DNA from: Carnegiea gigantea
Taxonomy: Eukaryota; Streptophyta; Magnoliopsida; Caryophyllales; Cactaceae
DNA length: 64,000 bases
Reading direction: 5' to 3'
NCBI GenBank assembly: GCA_029747015.1
Contig: JAKOGI010000024.1
Location: 1,168,001 to 1,232,000, forward strand
Below the pieces are notes generated by a model, which did no database searches, was not told the DNA's origin, and saw only the letters and a program-made list of their open reading frames with translations. How positions within the stretch are numbered: the first letter of the stretch is position 1; each line of letters begins with the position of its first letter. The position numbers were made by a program, and so were the translations under genes. Positions 21,266 through 33,744 of the stretch are shown here, piece after piece.

Positions 21266-22931
21266 TGTTGAATTAGTATATTCAGTTTTGATGACAACAA
21301 ATGTTGCTTCAAACAAAATTCTCCAAACAGGCGTACACTGTTATTTTCAATATGCGTCTTAACTTGTTTGCTGAATGTTGAGAACAAGTCTTAAGAACAG
21401 GTCTTACACCTTGATGACTCACGCTCAAGTCAAGAACACCACCTCGATGAGTTGATTGTGTGTTAAGATCAGTTCCTGAACTCAAGCAATACAAGAACAA
21501 CCTGGCAAACAGGCTAGGTGTTTCAAGGACAATCCAGCAAACAGGCCTTTCTGAACTCAAGCGATACAAGAACAACATGGCAAACAGGTTGGTCTAGGTG
21601 GTTGGGGCAGCGTATTCGTCTTGAACAAGATGACTGGATCTACAACAAGATTTCTTGGGTAATTTAGGTTTTATTTTTTAGACTCTTGTTAATATGCCAA
21701 TCTTGAAAAGTCTCTAACTAACCACTCTTGAATTGGTTGCGCTATTTGCTTCAGAACACCAAGTTTGAACAACCCTGTAAACAGGGTACCTAGGGTGTTT
21801 CTGAACTGCAACGGCCAAACCCGGTCACTTTGGAAAACTTATTTTGGTTGGCCAAAAGCTCTAATATATTTTGATAAAATTCCAAGACAGCAATTTAAGC
21901 TGTAGGAAATCTTTTGATATGAAAATCACTTGGGAGATTTGCAAAACTGATTTTGGAAAATATTTACCAAAACCGAAAATATTTCTCTCTTATCCTTCGG
22001 AAAGTGATTAATTCAAAATTCAAGTTGAGATTCTTTTCCAGGTATTTCACAGCTATTTTTAAGGGGAAAAGATAGTCTTTTATCCTCCAAAATCAAATCC
22101 CTACAATATTGGGAAACTCTATCCTCATTGGATCTTTTAGCCGTTGGAATTCTCTATGCTAAGCAAAAATCTCTCTTTGCTAAACATAGCTGATTTTATC
22201 ACTTCTCCTTGTTTTTGACCGTTGGATTTTTTGTTTAAAAACTCAACATTTCACTCCCATTCATGAGACAAGAAAAAACGAGAAACATACACAACATACG
22301 CAAAAAGGGAGAAGTGCAAAAGTGGTTTTTCTAGTGAGAAGAATTTTTCGAGCTACTCTTGAGAAAAGAAAAACCGAGACAAGTTGTGTTTAAGCTGAGC
22401 TTTCAAGATATTGGCATACTAGGACCTCATTGTACCTTACATCTGCTTAAATCAGAAGCACCCCCGTAAGGTGTTTTGTAACCCTGATCTTGGATCAGAA
22501 AAGTGAGTGAGTGGTCCTTAGTCGTGTGGACTTTGGACGTGTCCAATCTGGTGAGATTTGGATGTGGTGTAACCTTTCTTAGAAAAGAAGGTTACGTGAT
22601 TGCAAGTTGTAACAAGGTGTGTTACATTTGTAACGTGTGAAGCCCGTTAGTGAAAGTGGTTAAATCCTACACGAGGTAGGTCGTGGTTTTTCACACCTCA
22701 GTTGGGCTAGAGGTGTTTTCCACGGAAAAATTGTGTGTGCTTTATTTCCGCATTTATCTTGTTGATTTTCGCCTTTGAGCAAATTGAAAACATCTGGTGC
22801 AAACAAGTCAGAAGGTTGTTTGTAATTCAAGAACAACCTCTGCAATCAGGAGGGTGTTTGTCAGTAAGTACGCGAAAATCGAACACCACAATTCACCCCC
22901 CTCTTGTGGGTAAGTACTCTTAAATTCAACA
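21266..22931 (+). repeat. SIRE 3' LTR (1666 bp)
   Basis: It begins TGTTGAATT and ends AATTCAACA, a perfect 9-bp inverted terminal repeat. It is nearly identical to the 5' LTR but lacks a 25-bp segment present there. ORFs inside it are not genes. Confidence 0.95.
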
Positions 22932-25250
22932 TTGTAATATTATGTGCATATCAACCATAAACTATGGGTTTCTTCTTCTGCTTCATAAGGTTATTAGAGA
23001 CGTTTGTAAGGATTCGAACTTGGCCATTGACTAAAGGATGCCACCATTGTGGCATAACATCTATTCCTTCATACGTACCTGCGAAATTAGGAAGCCACCC
23101 TATATTGCCTATGCCTTGGCCTAAGCTTGCACCCTTCAAAGGGCCGCAGGTATAGTTAAGGAGAACAAATGGTATGACTTTAGTAACTAGAAGGGCTTTA
23201 TGTGCTCAATCGAAAGCCAAAGAACTAGAACTACAACTCTTTGTACGTAAAGAAACAGAAAGGGATTTGGGATGTCCCCATACGGAACAACATAAAACCT
23301 AATAGAAGTTTGTATGAAGTGTCCAATGAGACCATGAAAAAGGTTATGGATTGCTTCCAGTACTATGTGTGGCCTCTTAAAGGATGGTAACTTCATCCAC
23401 TTCTTTCCTTCATGGTCATGGTGCAAGAGAAAGGGAGGGCGAATGAGGAAGGGAAGCTAAGAAAGTGAAGCCCAGTGATAAGGAGATGCTTAACTGGCTT
23501 CCCAAGCAATCATACTTTCAATGTGATACTTTTCTTATCGTAACCGGGCTGCTATACATCGAGGGTTTTTCGAAGGGCATCTTTCACACCCATTATGTTG
23601 TGCTTCTCTCTTGACCTGACTGACTTCCTTTTTTCCTTGCAAAGGAAGCCCAACAAAATCTCGTTCGAGGAAAAGGGTGGAGCCATGACCCTGAATTCGA
23701 GGAGGCGAGGGCCACGAGGATAGATTAAGAACTTTGCCTGTGTACCATGGCCTAGGCTTCCATTGAACTTACTGTCCCTGGTTACCTTTTCATTTACTTT
23801 AGTGCCTGCTCAAGACTAATGTATTGCTTATTATAAGATATATAGTTTAGCGTCTCTTTGAGGACCAACCATCTTCTCGTGTCATCCATCAGCATTACTC
23901 CCAGCATCGGAGGAAAGTAACCAAGAGAGGTTGCGGACACATAGGCAAGGGTATAGGACCAAGGTCACCTGTACAAAATGGGCCCCCCTCCAAGGAGTCA
24001 CGTTCTTTGGTCGCATATCCAACCAGGTCTAAGAGCATGGGCTGAGCCTTAGAGTAGCTCCCAAAACAACCACAAGGTTAGCTACGATCATCCTTTTCCT
24101 TAACGTAAACATTGATATCAAGTTAGAGCTGAGGAAAGGTTAGCTCGCTCATGGGACATTATTCTACGTCAGCACCACAAGCCACCTTAGTCACTGACGA
24201 TCAAGTGAGTCGTTACTGAGGCATAACAGCTCAACTAACCTTTTACATTCCATTATGCTTTTGTCCATTGTACTTATCCCCTTTCCCTTCTTATGATTTT
24301 ATGTGCCTTTACTCATCCTCTCAAGGCCATTAAGGCGGCCTTATAGTCACTACTTGGAGGACAAAATCAATAAGATGACGTAGGGAAAAAAAGATGATCG
24401 AAAAGTCCTCTTTCAAGGATACAAAGCGGTAATAAGTCCCAAAAATGGAGATGGAAGCATGGAAGAGGAAAAAGGAAGAGCTAAACCACCGTCTGGAGCA
24501 TATAGAGTAGGAGATCAAGAACGAGCGAACCTCAAGAAAATAGGCAATAAAAGCAGCTAACCGCAAGGGTATGCTTGTCGGGTCGAAGAGCAAACTAACA
24601 TGTTCTAGGAACTCTTAGAGATCTGGTCTCCTGACTTATAGGAGAAGAAAGAAGAAAGGATGGTCTGAGGCTTAGGTCAAGTAGACCCAAAACATTCATC
24701 AAGCTAGGAAGGCCAGCTAGAACCCCTCCAAAGTAGGCTCCTAGTATGAGGAGCTTGAGGATGAGGAGGGTCTTGGTGATTCCTTTTATTCAAAGTGTAT
24801 AGGCTTTAGATTCTGGCCTCCTTATGACTTCCTTATAGGTTGTTCCTTAACCATAGGATTGCGTAACTAAGCGAGCGATCCTCTGCTTGTAAAATGTGTC
24901 CTATAGGTTGTTGTTGCCTCTAACCTAGTCAAGAAGTCTGGGGCTTCATATATTGTTGAATTGTTCAATTCTTCCTTGAAAGTAATAAGCTTGTGGGTAT
25001 AAAGAGGCATTTTAAGGGCAGGCCAACGTCCGATCTATAGACTAACATAAAGGTGGTCTATCCTTTGGTTGTTTTCTTAGTTGTCTTCATGGACGAGAGT
25101 ATTCCTTCCAGCTCATCGACCCATTTCTCCTTAGCATCACCTACCTTATTTTATAAGTCGCTTAGGATGGCCTTGTTAGGTAATTCAGCCTATTTATTAG
25201 TTTAGGGATGTGCCACGATAAGGAGTCGGGCTTAACAACCGTAAGCCTTC
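22932..25250 (-). mobile_element. Decayed Ty3/gypsy DNA
   Basis: The only clear landmark is an integrase C-terminal trace on the minus strand (24895-25195). The rest has many stops in all frames and no recognised structure. The SIRE element probably inserted into or beside this older element. Boundaries are not determined. Confidence 0.35.
24895..25195 (-). pseudogene. Ty3/gypsy integrase C-terminal remnant
   Basis: Reading the minus strand downwards from about 25195 gives a decayed but recognisable integrase tail. GDAKEKWVDELEGILSSMKT is followed, after a stop, by TTFMLVYRSDVGLPL. Family members have the pattern K-x-W-x-[DE]-[EQ]-L-x-x-[VI]-L-W-[AS]-[YH]-R-T-T followed by TPF-x-[LM]-[VT]-Y-G-x-[ED]-[AV]-[VM]-[LI]-P. 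The catalytic residues would lie upstream (higher coordinates), where nothing is preserved. Stops interrupt it, so it is a fossil. Confidence 0.5.
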
Positions 25251-25958
25251 AGGACCACGAAGAAGATAAATCCACATGCAGATCCGCAAGTTGGGATACA
25301 AGCAAAACACATTATATAACTATTCCAAAGCACAAAGTACAATCCATCTATAAAAGAGCAAAAAAAATGAAATTAAATGAGCTAAAGAGCAAACAGCTAG
25401 AAAGCAAAGCATTTAAGAAGCAGATGATTCATAGCTTATTTGGAAAGTTGTCAAGTTAGAGCAAGAAGCCTATCGATACATGATGACTATGTCTTTAAGA
25501 TTATATTTTTGGGGCAAGAAGTTCGATATAAAAGTTAGAGATAGCCAACCCCCCTCCCCCAAAAGGGTTAATTCAAGAATTTTGAATGTAAAAGTATATA
25601 CAACCTTAAAGTATTCTAATATAAAATGCTAAAAAAGCTGAACAGGAAGCTCCAAAAAGTAATCAAATATAAAAACTCAAAAACATTAATCAATGTATGT
25701 TATTAAACTGGATGAAGCACAAGTATGATATAGGAAACATGATTATTGCAAGAATTTTAATAGTTTAATTTCAAAATAAAACTCAACAATGTAGAAGAAA
25801 CAAATAAAAATCACACTATTATATAATTCCAATTATTGCTCAGTCCTTACTTAGAGTGTGGTTAGGCTATTGCTGGCATTTTCTATATCATATTCTTTGT
25901 TGTGGCGATAGAATGACCATCAATTCTTATGACTAGAGAAATGATAAAAAAAATTTTC
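25251..25958. other. Unassigned interval left of first MULE
   Basis: AT-rich sequence with no supported gene. The last bases (GAGTTTTGG from 25959) form one copy of the MULE target duplication. Confidence 0.4.
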
Positions 25959-25967
25959 GAGTTTTGG
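25959..25967. repeat. Left target-site duplication of MULE-1
   Basis: GAGTTTTGG here and GAGTTTTGA at 38762-38770 match in 8 of 9 positions. Nine bases is the standard MULE duplication length. They flank the protease/transposase element exactly where its imperfect terminal repeats begin. Confidence 0.65.
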
Positions 25968-26399
25968 CAGTAACTATATGGTCCGCCCAATTGTACAATT
26001 GCAAATGCATGATTGGACTCATAATTGTCCAACTGGAGCACGTCACATAAGCAAAATCAAAAAACAGCTAAAAAAAAAAAAACAAAAAGCGCTCAGAAAA
26101 ACTGTTAATTCAAAACACTCACAAACCCACAAACTTCCCCTCACGCTCTCTCCAAAACTGCCTACATTCGTGCTCAATTTGATGAAATTGTGCTGTGTTT
26201 GCTCACAGATTCTAGCCAAAAGTATTCGAAAATCTTCCTTGAAGCTTGAAGCAAGCATTTCGATGTAAGTTTTACGAACAAACGAAATTTGGTTGCATGT
26301 TCGGAACAACATAATGAATTCACTCGAAACGAACTGGCATTCTAGGTTTTAAGATATCTGCTAGTGATGAATCAAACACTCCTCAAAAAAAGTATGTTG

Positions 26400-27870
26400 A
26401 AAACCTTAAACTTAACATCAGTGAGCCAGAGTACATAATCAGTGAGCAGTAATCAGAAATTTATGTTTTTGTTAACACATTCACAAGGAAACACTTAATG
26501 TGCTGTTAATTAATACTATAAAAAACATTTTTATCTACATTTCTAAAGAAAACCAAAACCAAATGCAGATCTCATTATGCACAACATACGTATGTTAGAG
26601 ACCTATATATGTTATTTTAGTGAGCTATGAAACATGTGTAGTAGGTTATGACAATACTGTACATCAGTCTAAATTTCCTAAGTGAACATGCTATAATAAG
26701 TTATACCTAATATTGTAGTGACTTATGACTTGAATTTAGTGAGCCATGACTAGAATTTAGTGAGCTGTATATTATGTTCTAGTGGCTGTCAGCATATGCG
26801 TACTATAGTGAGTTGTACCTTATATTATAGTGAGCTATGACTTGCATTTCGTGAGCCATGATTTCAATTTAGTGAGCTATATTTTATATGCTATTGACTG
26901 TCAGCATGTGCATGCTTTAGTGAGCTGTACCCCTTATTATGTTGAGTTGTACCTTACATCCTAGTGAGCCATGACTTGAATTTAGTGAGTGGTACCATAC
27001 ATTCTGGTGTGTAGTCTAGAACTCCAATCTCTTTTCATATACTATTTTATATATCTATTGAGCTGTAGCTTATATTCTAGAGAGTTGTACCTTATAATCC
27101 CTTCTACAGTTCTACATGTTATGGTGAGATGTATCTTACATTCTAGTGAGCCATAATTTGACTTTAGTCAGCTACACCTTTTATTCTAGTGTGCTATCAC
27201 ACTTACTATAATATTAACATTAGAGATCGAAGAAAAAAGGGTCAAGCACAAGCCGTCAAGATATAATTATGGAAGTTGTCAGAGAATCTCTTTTGATCTA
27301 GCAACCTTCAGGTAATTACACTTCAAATATATCCAAACACACGTAGTGTAGTTCACTACACTAAATTGTATTTTTCTTTTTTATTGAAGCCTAAAGGATT
27401 AAAATAAGATAAATGAAATAAATCAAGGAATGGAAGAGGATATTACTTATAATACAGGCCAAGGTATGTTTACATTATGTAAGTTTATATGTAATGATCC
27501 AAATTCCAGAGGAAGTTACTCATAATGCAGGCTAAGTTTATATGTAGTGAGGAGAAATTGTAGTAAAAGGGCTTGTACCATATATTCTAGGTTAACTGCT
27601 GCCAATTAGTGAGCTATAAACTATGCTTTAGTGAGCTATAACACATGTCTAATGAGCAGTATAAAAAGTCATCTTCTTTATTCTTATGTGCCATGTGCAG
27701 TTAAGCATTCAATCTCTTTTGGTATACTAGTTCATATATGTAGTGAGTTCATCTCAAATTTTATTCAGCAAGTAAACTATACATCTATAATTATATTTAG
27801 TGAGCTGAACTGAATATGTAGTGAGCAGATAGTTTTTTCTTTTTTAGTGAGCTCCGGTTAGATTACATTA
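26400..27870 (+). repeat. TTTAGTGAGC motif block 1
   Basis: About 20 copies of TAGTGAG or one-mismatch variants, all in plus orientation, many as TTTAGTGAGCTATGA or TTTAGTGAGCCATGA. Spacing is irregular, mostly 20-60 bp. It lies upstream of the Ulp1-like coding region. Confidence 0.85.
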
Positions 27871-29464
27871 AACATTGCACATTTATTGAGTTACACATCT
27901 TGTTCACTTATACAAAGGACCATATACAGCTGCAGAAGAAGCAAAGAAGACAACTCCACCAAATCAAGAACATACTCCACAGTTTGAAAAGGAGCAGGAA
28001 AAACTGTCCACACTAAAGAACAAAATTTCTGAAGGAAAACCCAGCTCATCAAGTGCTACTGCAAAGAAAAGAAGGGTGAAACAAGAAGTTAGGAAGAATA
28101 TATAGAAATATTTACACCACTCCAATAAGTTCAGAAGATGAACAGGTGCAAGCTTTCACAACAGATGAGCATGTAAACCAAACTGTGCATGCGGTGGAAG
28201 AATCACAAGCTACTTAACAGGGAAAGGGAGAACAAGAATTACGAAAAACAATAGAACGACCTTAACAAAACACCCCCACAGCAGGGGAAAAACAAAAGGT
28301 GATGCAGGAAAAAAGAAAAAGGAGTCAAAGAAAAATGATGCATAAGAGAAGATTGGCAACAGAAAAGAACAAAATGGGGAAAGAAGAATGCAGAGCAGAG
28401 CATCCCCAAAATTTCCAAAAAACATTGCTCAAGAAAGCTCGGAGAAAACAATTACTGACATTCATCGACAACTATTAGAGCAAACAGATGACACCGTAGA
28501 GGACACCACTTACAAAATTCCTCCCCATGGGCATAATGATGAATCTGACTCTAAAGATGAAGTTTTGGTGAAGAGAATCAAGAAAATAAAACAAGCACTA
28601 AAGCCCAGATCAAAGCAAATCCAAATGAGGTCAAAAAGGTGTGTAAGGGTACAAGCTGAAAAAGAGAGGTAGGCCATCAAGAAGAATCTAAAAAGTCTAG
28701 TAAAGCATGGACAACTCTCAGTTTTGCAACATGATCAACAAAAGAAATCCTCGAAACAGCAAGTAAATACTACCATTCATATTCAAGACCCCAAGTTTGT
28801 GTAATTCGTGCAAAAACCTGGAGAGGTAGACACAAAGCCCAAAAAGATTTTCCAAACCAGAATGTCACCTTCAGGGTTTGTTGCAATGATTGAGAACTTC
28901 AATAAGGCACATAGGCTGGTAGTATGGGGTTTGGACAATTCCTCCATTTGCAAGTAATTGAATTGCCAGAGGATTTATGCAAATAGTGTTGACCTATACA
29001 CAGTTACATTGTACATATCTGCTGACAAGAAGATTAAGATTACACCAATGGATGTGCATCTCACATTAGTAGAAGAACAGTTGAGGAGTTTTATGACAAA
29101 AAACCAAAGGATGCTAAATTCAATGAAGTCCTCTCAGCATGGAGAAAGGAGTAAAATCTATAAGATGGGTCCCCAAAGCTCAAGCAAGTGCCATAGTACA
29201 TACTGAGCCAGGCTGATGTAAGGAAAAGTTTCAAAAAAAATTTTGGGTTGTACATGGTCTCTTCTTTTTACAACGGTTCGAATAATATACATTATGCACG
29301 CTATTTTACAAAGAATATTGCTAATGTTGAAGACATAGCAACAATTGATTGGTGTCAGTACACCATTGATAAATTGTGTGAATCTGTCAAAAAGAGGGCT
29401 TCACACTTTGATGGGCCTATTCTCTTCTTGGTGGTAAGTTCCTTCTATTCCATCAGAATATCAT

Positions 29465-30362
29465 ATTTTCAGTGAGCGCAACATGGGTTTTAGTGAGCTG
29501 AGCATATATTTTAGTGAGCAGAATAATTTTTTTAGTGAGCAGAACATATATTTTAGTGAGCGGACACCGGCACTACCAACAACACTTTAGGCACCACCAC
29601 CCTCCCCTCTATAAAAACACATCAAACACCACCATCCTCCCCCCTAGAAAAAATACTTCAGGTACCACCACCCTCCCCCCCTTACAAACGTTACAGACAT
29701 CACCACCCTCCCCATCACCAGTTGAGACAAAACAACCACAACACCCATCACAGGCTCTTGAGACACAACCACCACTTGAATCATCTGAGACACCACCACC
29801 ACTAATTCTAAAAACACAATCAGAGCAAATAGACAAGGATATGACAGGTCCAACACAATTATCAATTAGGCATGAAAAGGTTGAAACAAAAAGACAGAAA
29901 ACAACTGAATGAGAGCAAGCAAAGCAAAAATCTCTTGGCAGATAAGATAACCAAAAGAAAACAACACATAAACCCGGTAAGAATGTTTAGTGAGCAGAAT
30001 GTTAATTGCAATGACTAGAACATAATTTTTAGCAAGTTATGGGTAAGTTGTTGATAGATGACAATTGTATATTATAGTGAGCTAGAATGGCGCATCTGGT
30101 GAGGACACATCAGTTTTAGATGGCTTTAGGAACAAGCAAAGAGGACTTTATTGGTAGTGAGCATTATTCATTTTTTAGTGAGCTGGTGTGCATTTTTAGT
30201 GAGCAAAAGATAAATTTTACAGAGCAGAAAGTACATTTTAGTGAGTAGAACATATGTGTTAGTGAACAGAACATATATTTTAGTGACTAGTGAGCCACAA
30301 TATATATTTAGTGAGCAGAACAAATATTTTAGTCAACAAAACATAATTTTAGTGAGCATTGA
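29465..30362 (+). repeat. TTTAGTGAGC motif block 2
   Basis: About 16 copies in plus orientation in two runs (29468-29560 and 29985-30362), commonly TTTTAGTGAGCAGAAC. They lie in an inferred intron of the Ulp1-like gene, around a proline/threonine-rich repeat. Confidence 0.85.
29580..29725 (+). repeat. CCACCACCCTCCCC minisatellite
   Basis: Four imperfect units of about 35-48 bp, each starting CACCACC[AC][TC]CCTCCCC, occur in series. Together they encode a Pro/Thr-rich stretch in one plus-strand frame. They sit between motif runs in the Ulp1-like gene region. Confidence 0.6.
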
Positions 30363-31319
30363 ACCATATTAGGTATTTAATGCGCTATATTATCATCAAA
30401 TCTGATATAATGTTTTGCAAAAGAAAAGTGCACCAAGAAGGCAAGACATTAACCAAGGAGAGAGCAAGGACCAATGACAGAACCCTACTGCTCTCCTTTT
30501 GTGGAGAGAATCACAGAGATTACGGGGAAGTTGTCAGCCCAGGAGAAGATCGTTGCTAATCATGTATTCCATCAATTAGAGGGCCTTGATTTAAAATAAG
30601 TGCAAAACTACCAGACATAAAATACTTACAAATGCTTAAGTTATACTGAATATAAACTTACATTTTTTCCCTTTTCATACTATATCAATGAAGAAATGTT
30701 TGACATCAAAACACATGTTGGAAATCGGTATCACATGTCAACGATGTGTCTAAGAGAATACATTGATGCACATGTGATTAATATCTGGGCTGCTATCCTC
30801 AATAACCTAGAGAGAAAAAGAAGTGAAGGCTCTCCAAGGAGATTTTGTGCACCAGTTGATGCGATGGTAGTTATATACTTATCTATGTTCATAAATACAT
30901 ATGATCAAACATTTATTGAGAGTAATACAAAAATGCAGTCAACTTTAGACCCAATGATAAATATAGTAAAATTAGAAGAGGCAAGCTACATTGATTTTTA
31001 AACAATACTTGAGAGAGAATTCCAAAGATGTGACAAATGGATATCGGCCAAACAGTTGCAACTACTAGGCATTAATCTAATACATTTTTATTGTGTATTG
31101 GACTACCACATTATATGATATTATTCATCTTCCAATTTGAAGATTTCATCCTGGCATGTCACAAGAAGCACTTTTTCATCTTCGGCTTTGATTTAAAGGA
31201 AGAAAGGCTTGACATTATGGACAACATGCACATAACAGCTTCATACAAAACCACATATGATGAAACACATCTATTAGTGTTATGTTCAAATGTTCACCGA
31301 TTCATTTTAACTTAGAATA

Positions 31320-31490
31320 AATCAACACACATATTTGGCGAGCTAACACACTTTTTTGGTGAGCTAACACACATATTTAGTAAGCTAACACATATATATA
31401 ATGTGCTGAAAATTAATGATGGACAAAAATTTGCTTAGTGAGCTAACACACATATTTGGTGAGCTGTTAAACAATTCCAGTGAGCTGAGC
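31320..31490 (+). repeat. TTTAGTGAGC motif block 3
   Basis: Six copies (TTTGGTGAGCTAACACA, CTTAGTGAGCTAACACA and variants) lie between the catalytic His and Cys exons of the Ulp1-like gene, as expected of an intron. Confidence 0.8.
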
Positions 31491-31584
31491 AAAAATGTTG
31501 GTTGTACACAGGTAAGAACTTTTGGGAGATTTCTTCAGGGCAGTTTTGGACATCCCAAACATGAAATTGTCAAGAAAATAAAAG

Positions 31585-31589
31585 CAGTG
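31585..31589. repeat. Target duplication CAGTG, left copy
   Basis: CAGTG here and at 33270-33274 flank the solo LTR exactly. Removing the LTR and one copy brings the protease frame into register. Confidence 0.85.
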
Positions 31590-33269
31590 TGTTTGTGCCA
31601 AAAATATGCTATTTATACAATATCTTATGCTTAATTGTGCTTGTAATAATAGTTATTTTTAGATTTTTATTTGATTTTATTTGATTTTGCTTTATTTTGG
31701 TAGGTGTTGAAAATCAGGAAAAATTGTGAAAGGAATGATGAAAAGAGATTAAGAAAAAATGAAATAAAATAAAAGCCTAATTTCAACCCGAACCCCACGC
31801 CCATCTCACGTGGCACTCCCCTCTCTCATGACCTCCCCTCCCCCTTAATTCTCACTCTCCTCTCAGCTGCCTTGAGACCTAACATTCAGCCCCCCATTCT
31901 CAGCTTTATCCTTACCATCTTCATCCTCTCTCTGTCTCTATCTCTCTTGAACTCATCTCTCTCTTTCTCTTCTAAAACTCCATCAACCAGCATCACCATC
32001 TCATGTCATCCTCATCCACCGTCGTTCACCACTGCCAGCACATCGACATCCATCCACCATCCATGCCATCCCACATCAAGGGTTGAGATCGAGCTTATTC
32101 AGGTACAAATTGAAGGCAGCGTCGACTGCACTGGGGAATCTAGGTTTGTTTTACGTTTTTAGGTTTAATTTTAGGGTTCTTGATAGTTTTACTTCGAGTT
32201 TTAGGAATTTAGGGTTTACTTTCATTAAAATTCCTCTGTTTTCATTTAAGTTCCCATATCTAGTTTTTAGCCTTCGAAAGTCTTATAGCATGTTTTTGAT
32301 TAGTTGAAATTGTTAGAACATCATATTTTAGTTGAGAAATTTGCAAATTTGGGTTCATTTTAATGGTTTATTTGTTCAAGTACTCGGTCTTATTTTCGCT
32401 CTTCTACCTCTGGAAGCCATTTTAATGGCATTTTTGTGAAGTGCATTTGGTTCTGAAAATCCAAGTCCCTCACCTCCTTTACTCTTTATTTTGTTCCTTT
32501 GATTTCGGGTTCTTGAATTACACATTCTAGGCCTAATTTCGTTGTAGGCTTTCATTGAATGTGTGTTGTGATTTTAAGTCTGAGTAATAAATTGCCCTGA
32601 AATTGCTTCAACTAATTCTATCCCTTCCCTTCCTCTGTTCTCTCTGTTCTTGATGGGCTTATTGCAGTTATCTAGGTAAATGGGAACCTCCATTAATATA
32701 GGCCAAGAGAGGAGTCTGGGGTTGAGCTAGGTTGAGCAAGGACACCCCGGTGCTTCCTCTCTTCTCCCTGGTGTATAGCAATATCATATTTCCCCTCCCC
32801 TGTTTTGGTTCTCTTTTGATTTTAATTGCTCCTTAATTGTCATTTTAGTTGATTTTAGTCTTTGCTATTTTGTTAACAATAGTTTGGTAGAGGAAGTTAT
32901 TTCAATGCGTGGGTGTTTATTCCTTTAGTTTCATTTTACTTCGTTATTTCATTTATCAAATGAACGTCAATGACATAGATTTGTATGTTAGGTAAGTTTG
33001 GAGTAGGGGATGTGCGTACTTAGCTTTGAACCGTTCTTATTTGGCTTTGAATACCTCCTTAATTTGGTTGTTATTTTGAAAAATTGTGAAAATGAGATAA
33101 AATAAAAGTTAATTTAGCCTATTTGGTTGTTAGAATAATTTAATTTTGGTTAGGATAATTAAGTTAAATGTGACCCATTCTCATCCTTGTCCCTGTAGAG
33201 ACAACCCTCAAGTACTAAGACAATAGTCATATACTTGTAGAATATATTTACATTCAAAATTATCATACA
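31590..33269. mobile_element. Solo LTR (1680 bp)
   Basis: It begins TGTTTGTGCC, ends TATCATACA (TG...CA), has perfect CAGTG target duplications and no internal coding region. A pyrimidine-rich promoter-like part lies at 31795-32050. Close to the plus-strand end is CCCTGTAGAGACAACCCTCA, a phrase seen near the 3' ends of some Ty3/gypsy LTRs, which suggests plus orientation. It most likely arose by recombination between the two LTRs of a full element. It contains none of the TAGTGAGC motifs around it, so it is a later insertion. Confidence 0.75.
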
Positions 33270-33274
33270 CAGTG
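33270..33274. repeat. Target duplication CAGTG, right copy
   Basis: Partner of 31585-31589. The Ulp1-like coding sequence resumes immediately. Confidence 0.85.
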
Positions 33275-33744
33275 CGAATGAAAATGCCATAGAGAGCAAC
33301 AGATCAGGTCACAAACTGTGGAATATTCTATATGAGGCACACAGAGTTTGACTTCAACCAAGCACATAAATGGGATTGTGGTTTCAAGAAAAATGAAGTA
33401 AGTCTACCAAAAATGTTTTCTCTATAAAAATATCTTAATGTAATAGGAGGACAGTACTGCTATGAGATCATCAACAATGAAGAAAATATATACAAGAATA
33501 GACTGAAGAGGCTCATGAAGGAGTTTCATGATGAACAACAGGCAGAAATGAATGCAAAAGCAAGCCAACCTCAGGTGCCAACAACATAAGTAATTAACCT
33601 TGCTTTAGTTAGACTAACTGTAGGAACTAATGTACCCCATACTTTCATATGAACACTATTACTATGCTTACACTTAATAATGGTGAAATAATATTATGTA
33701 GTATATATTATTGAATATTTTATATCTTTTTCTATGCTTAAAAC

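Larger units (their letters stand above)
11731..22931 (+). mobile_element. SIRE/Maximus-type Ty1/copia retrotransposon
   Basis: This is a nearly full-length 11.2-kb element: 5' LTR, initiator-Met primer site, gag, protease, integrase, RT, RNase H, an extra env-like ORF, polypurine tract and 3' LTR. The pol order (integrase before RT) is Copia; the long LTRs and the ORF between RNase H and the 3' LTR mark the SIRE lineage. The LTRs differ by about 23 substitutions in about 1640 aligned bases plus a 25-bp indel, so insertion was recent. Gag-pol has several stops and frameshifts, so it cannot move on its own. The 5' LTR lacks its expected first bases and no target duplication could be matched to TTGTA at 22932-22936. 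Confidence 0.93.
28388..33589 (+). pseudogene. Ulp1-like C48 cysteine protease gene of MULE-1
   Basis: The gene is fragmented into several exon-like blocks. A lysine-rich N-terminal block lies at 28388-28670, followed by a conserved KI-MULE central region (28960-29440) ending at a good splice donor (TTGGTG|GTAAGT, near 29434). The C48 protease domain starts around 30696 (CLREYIDAHVINIWAAIL). The catalytic His is in HKKHFFIFGFD (codon 31169-31171), Asp in DIMDN (31220-31222) and Cys in TNCGIFYMRH (codon 33317-33319). The frame ends with TAA at 33587-33589. Ulp1 proteases remove SUMO-like modifiers; the role in a transposon is unknown. A 1680-bp solo LTR splits the domain between His and Cys, and a TAG lies just before the Cys motif. 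The start codon is uncertain. Confidence 0.75.
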
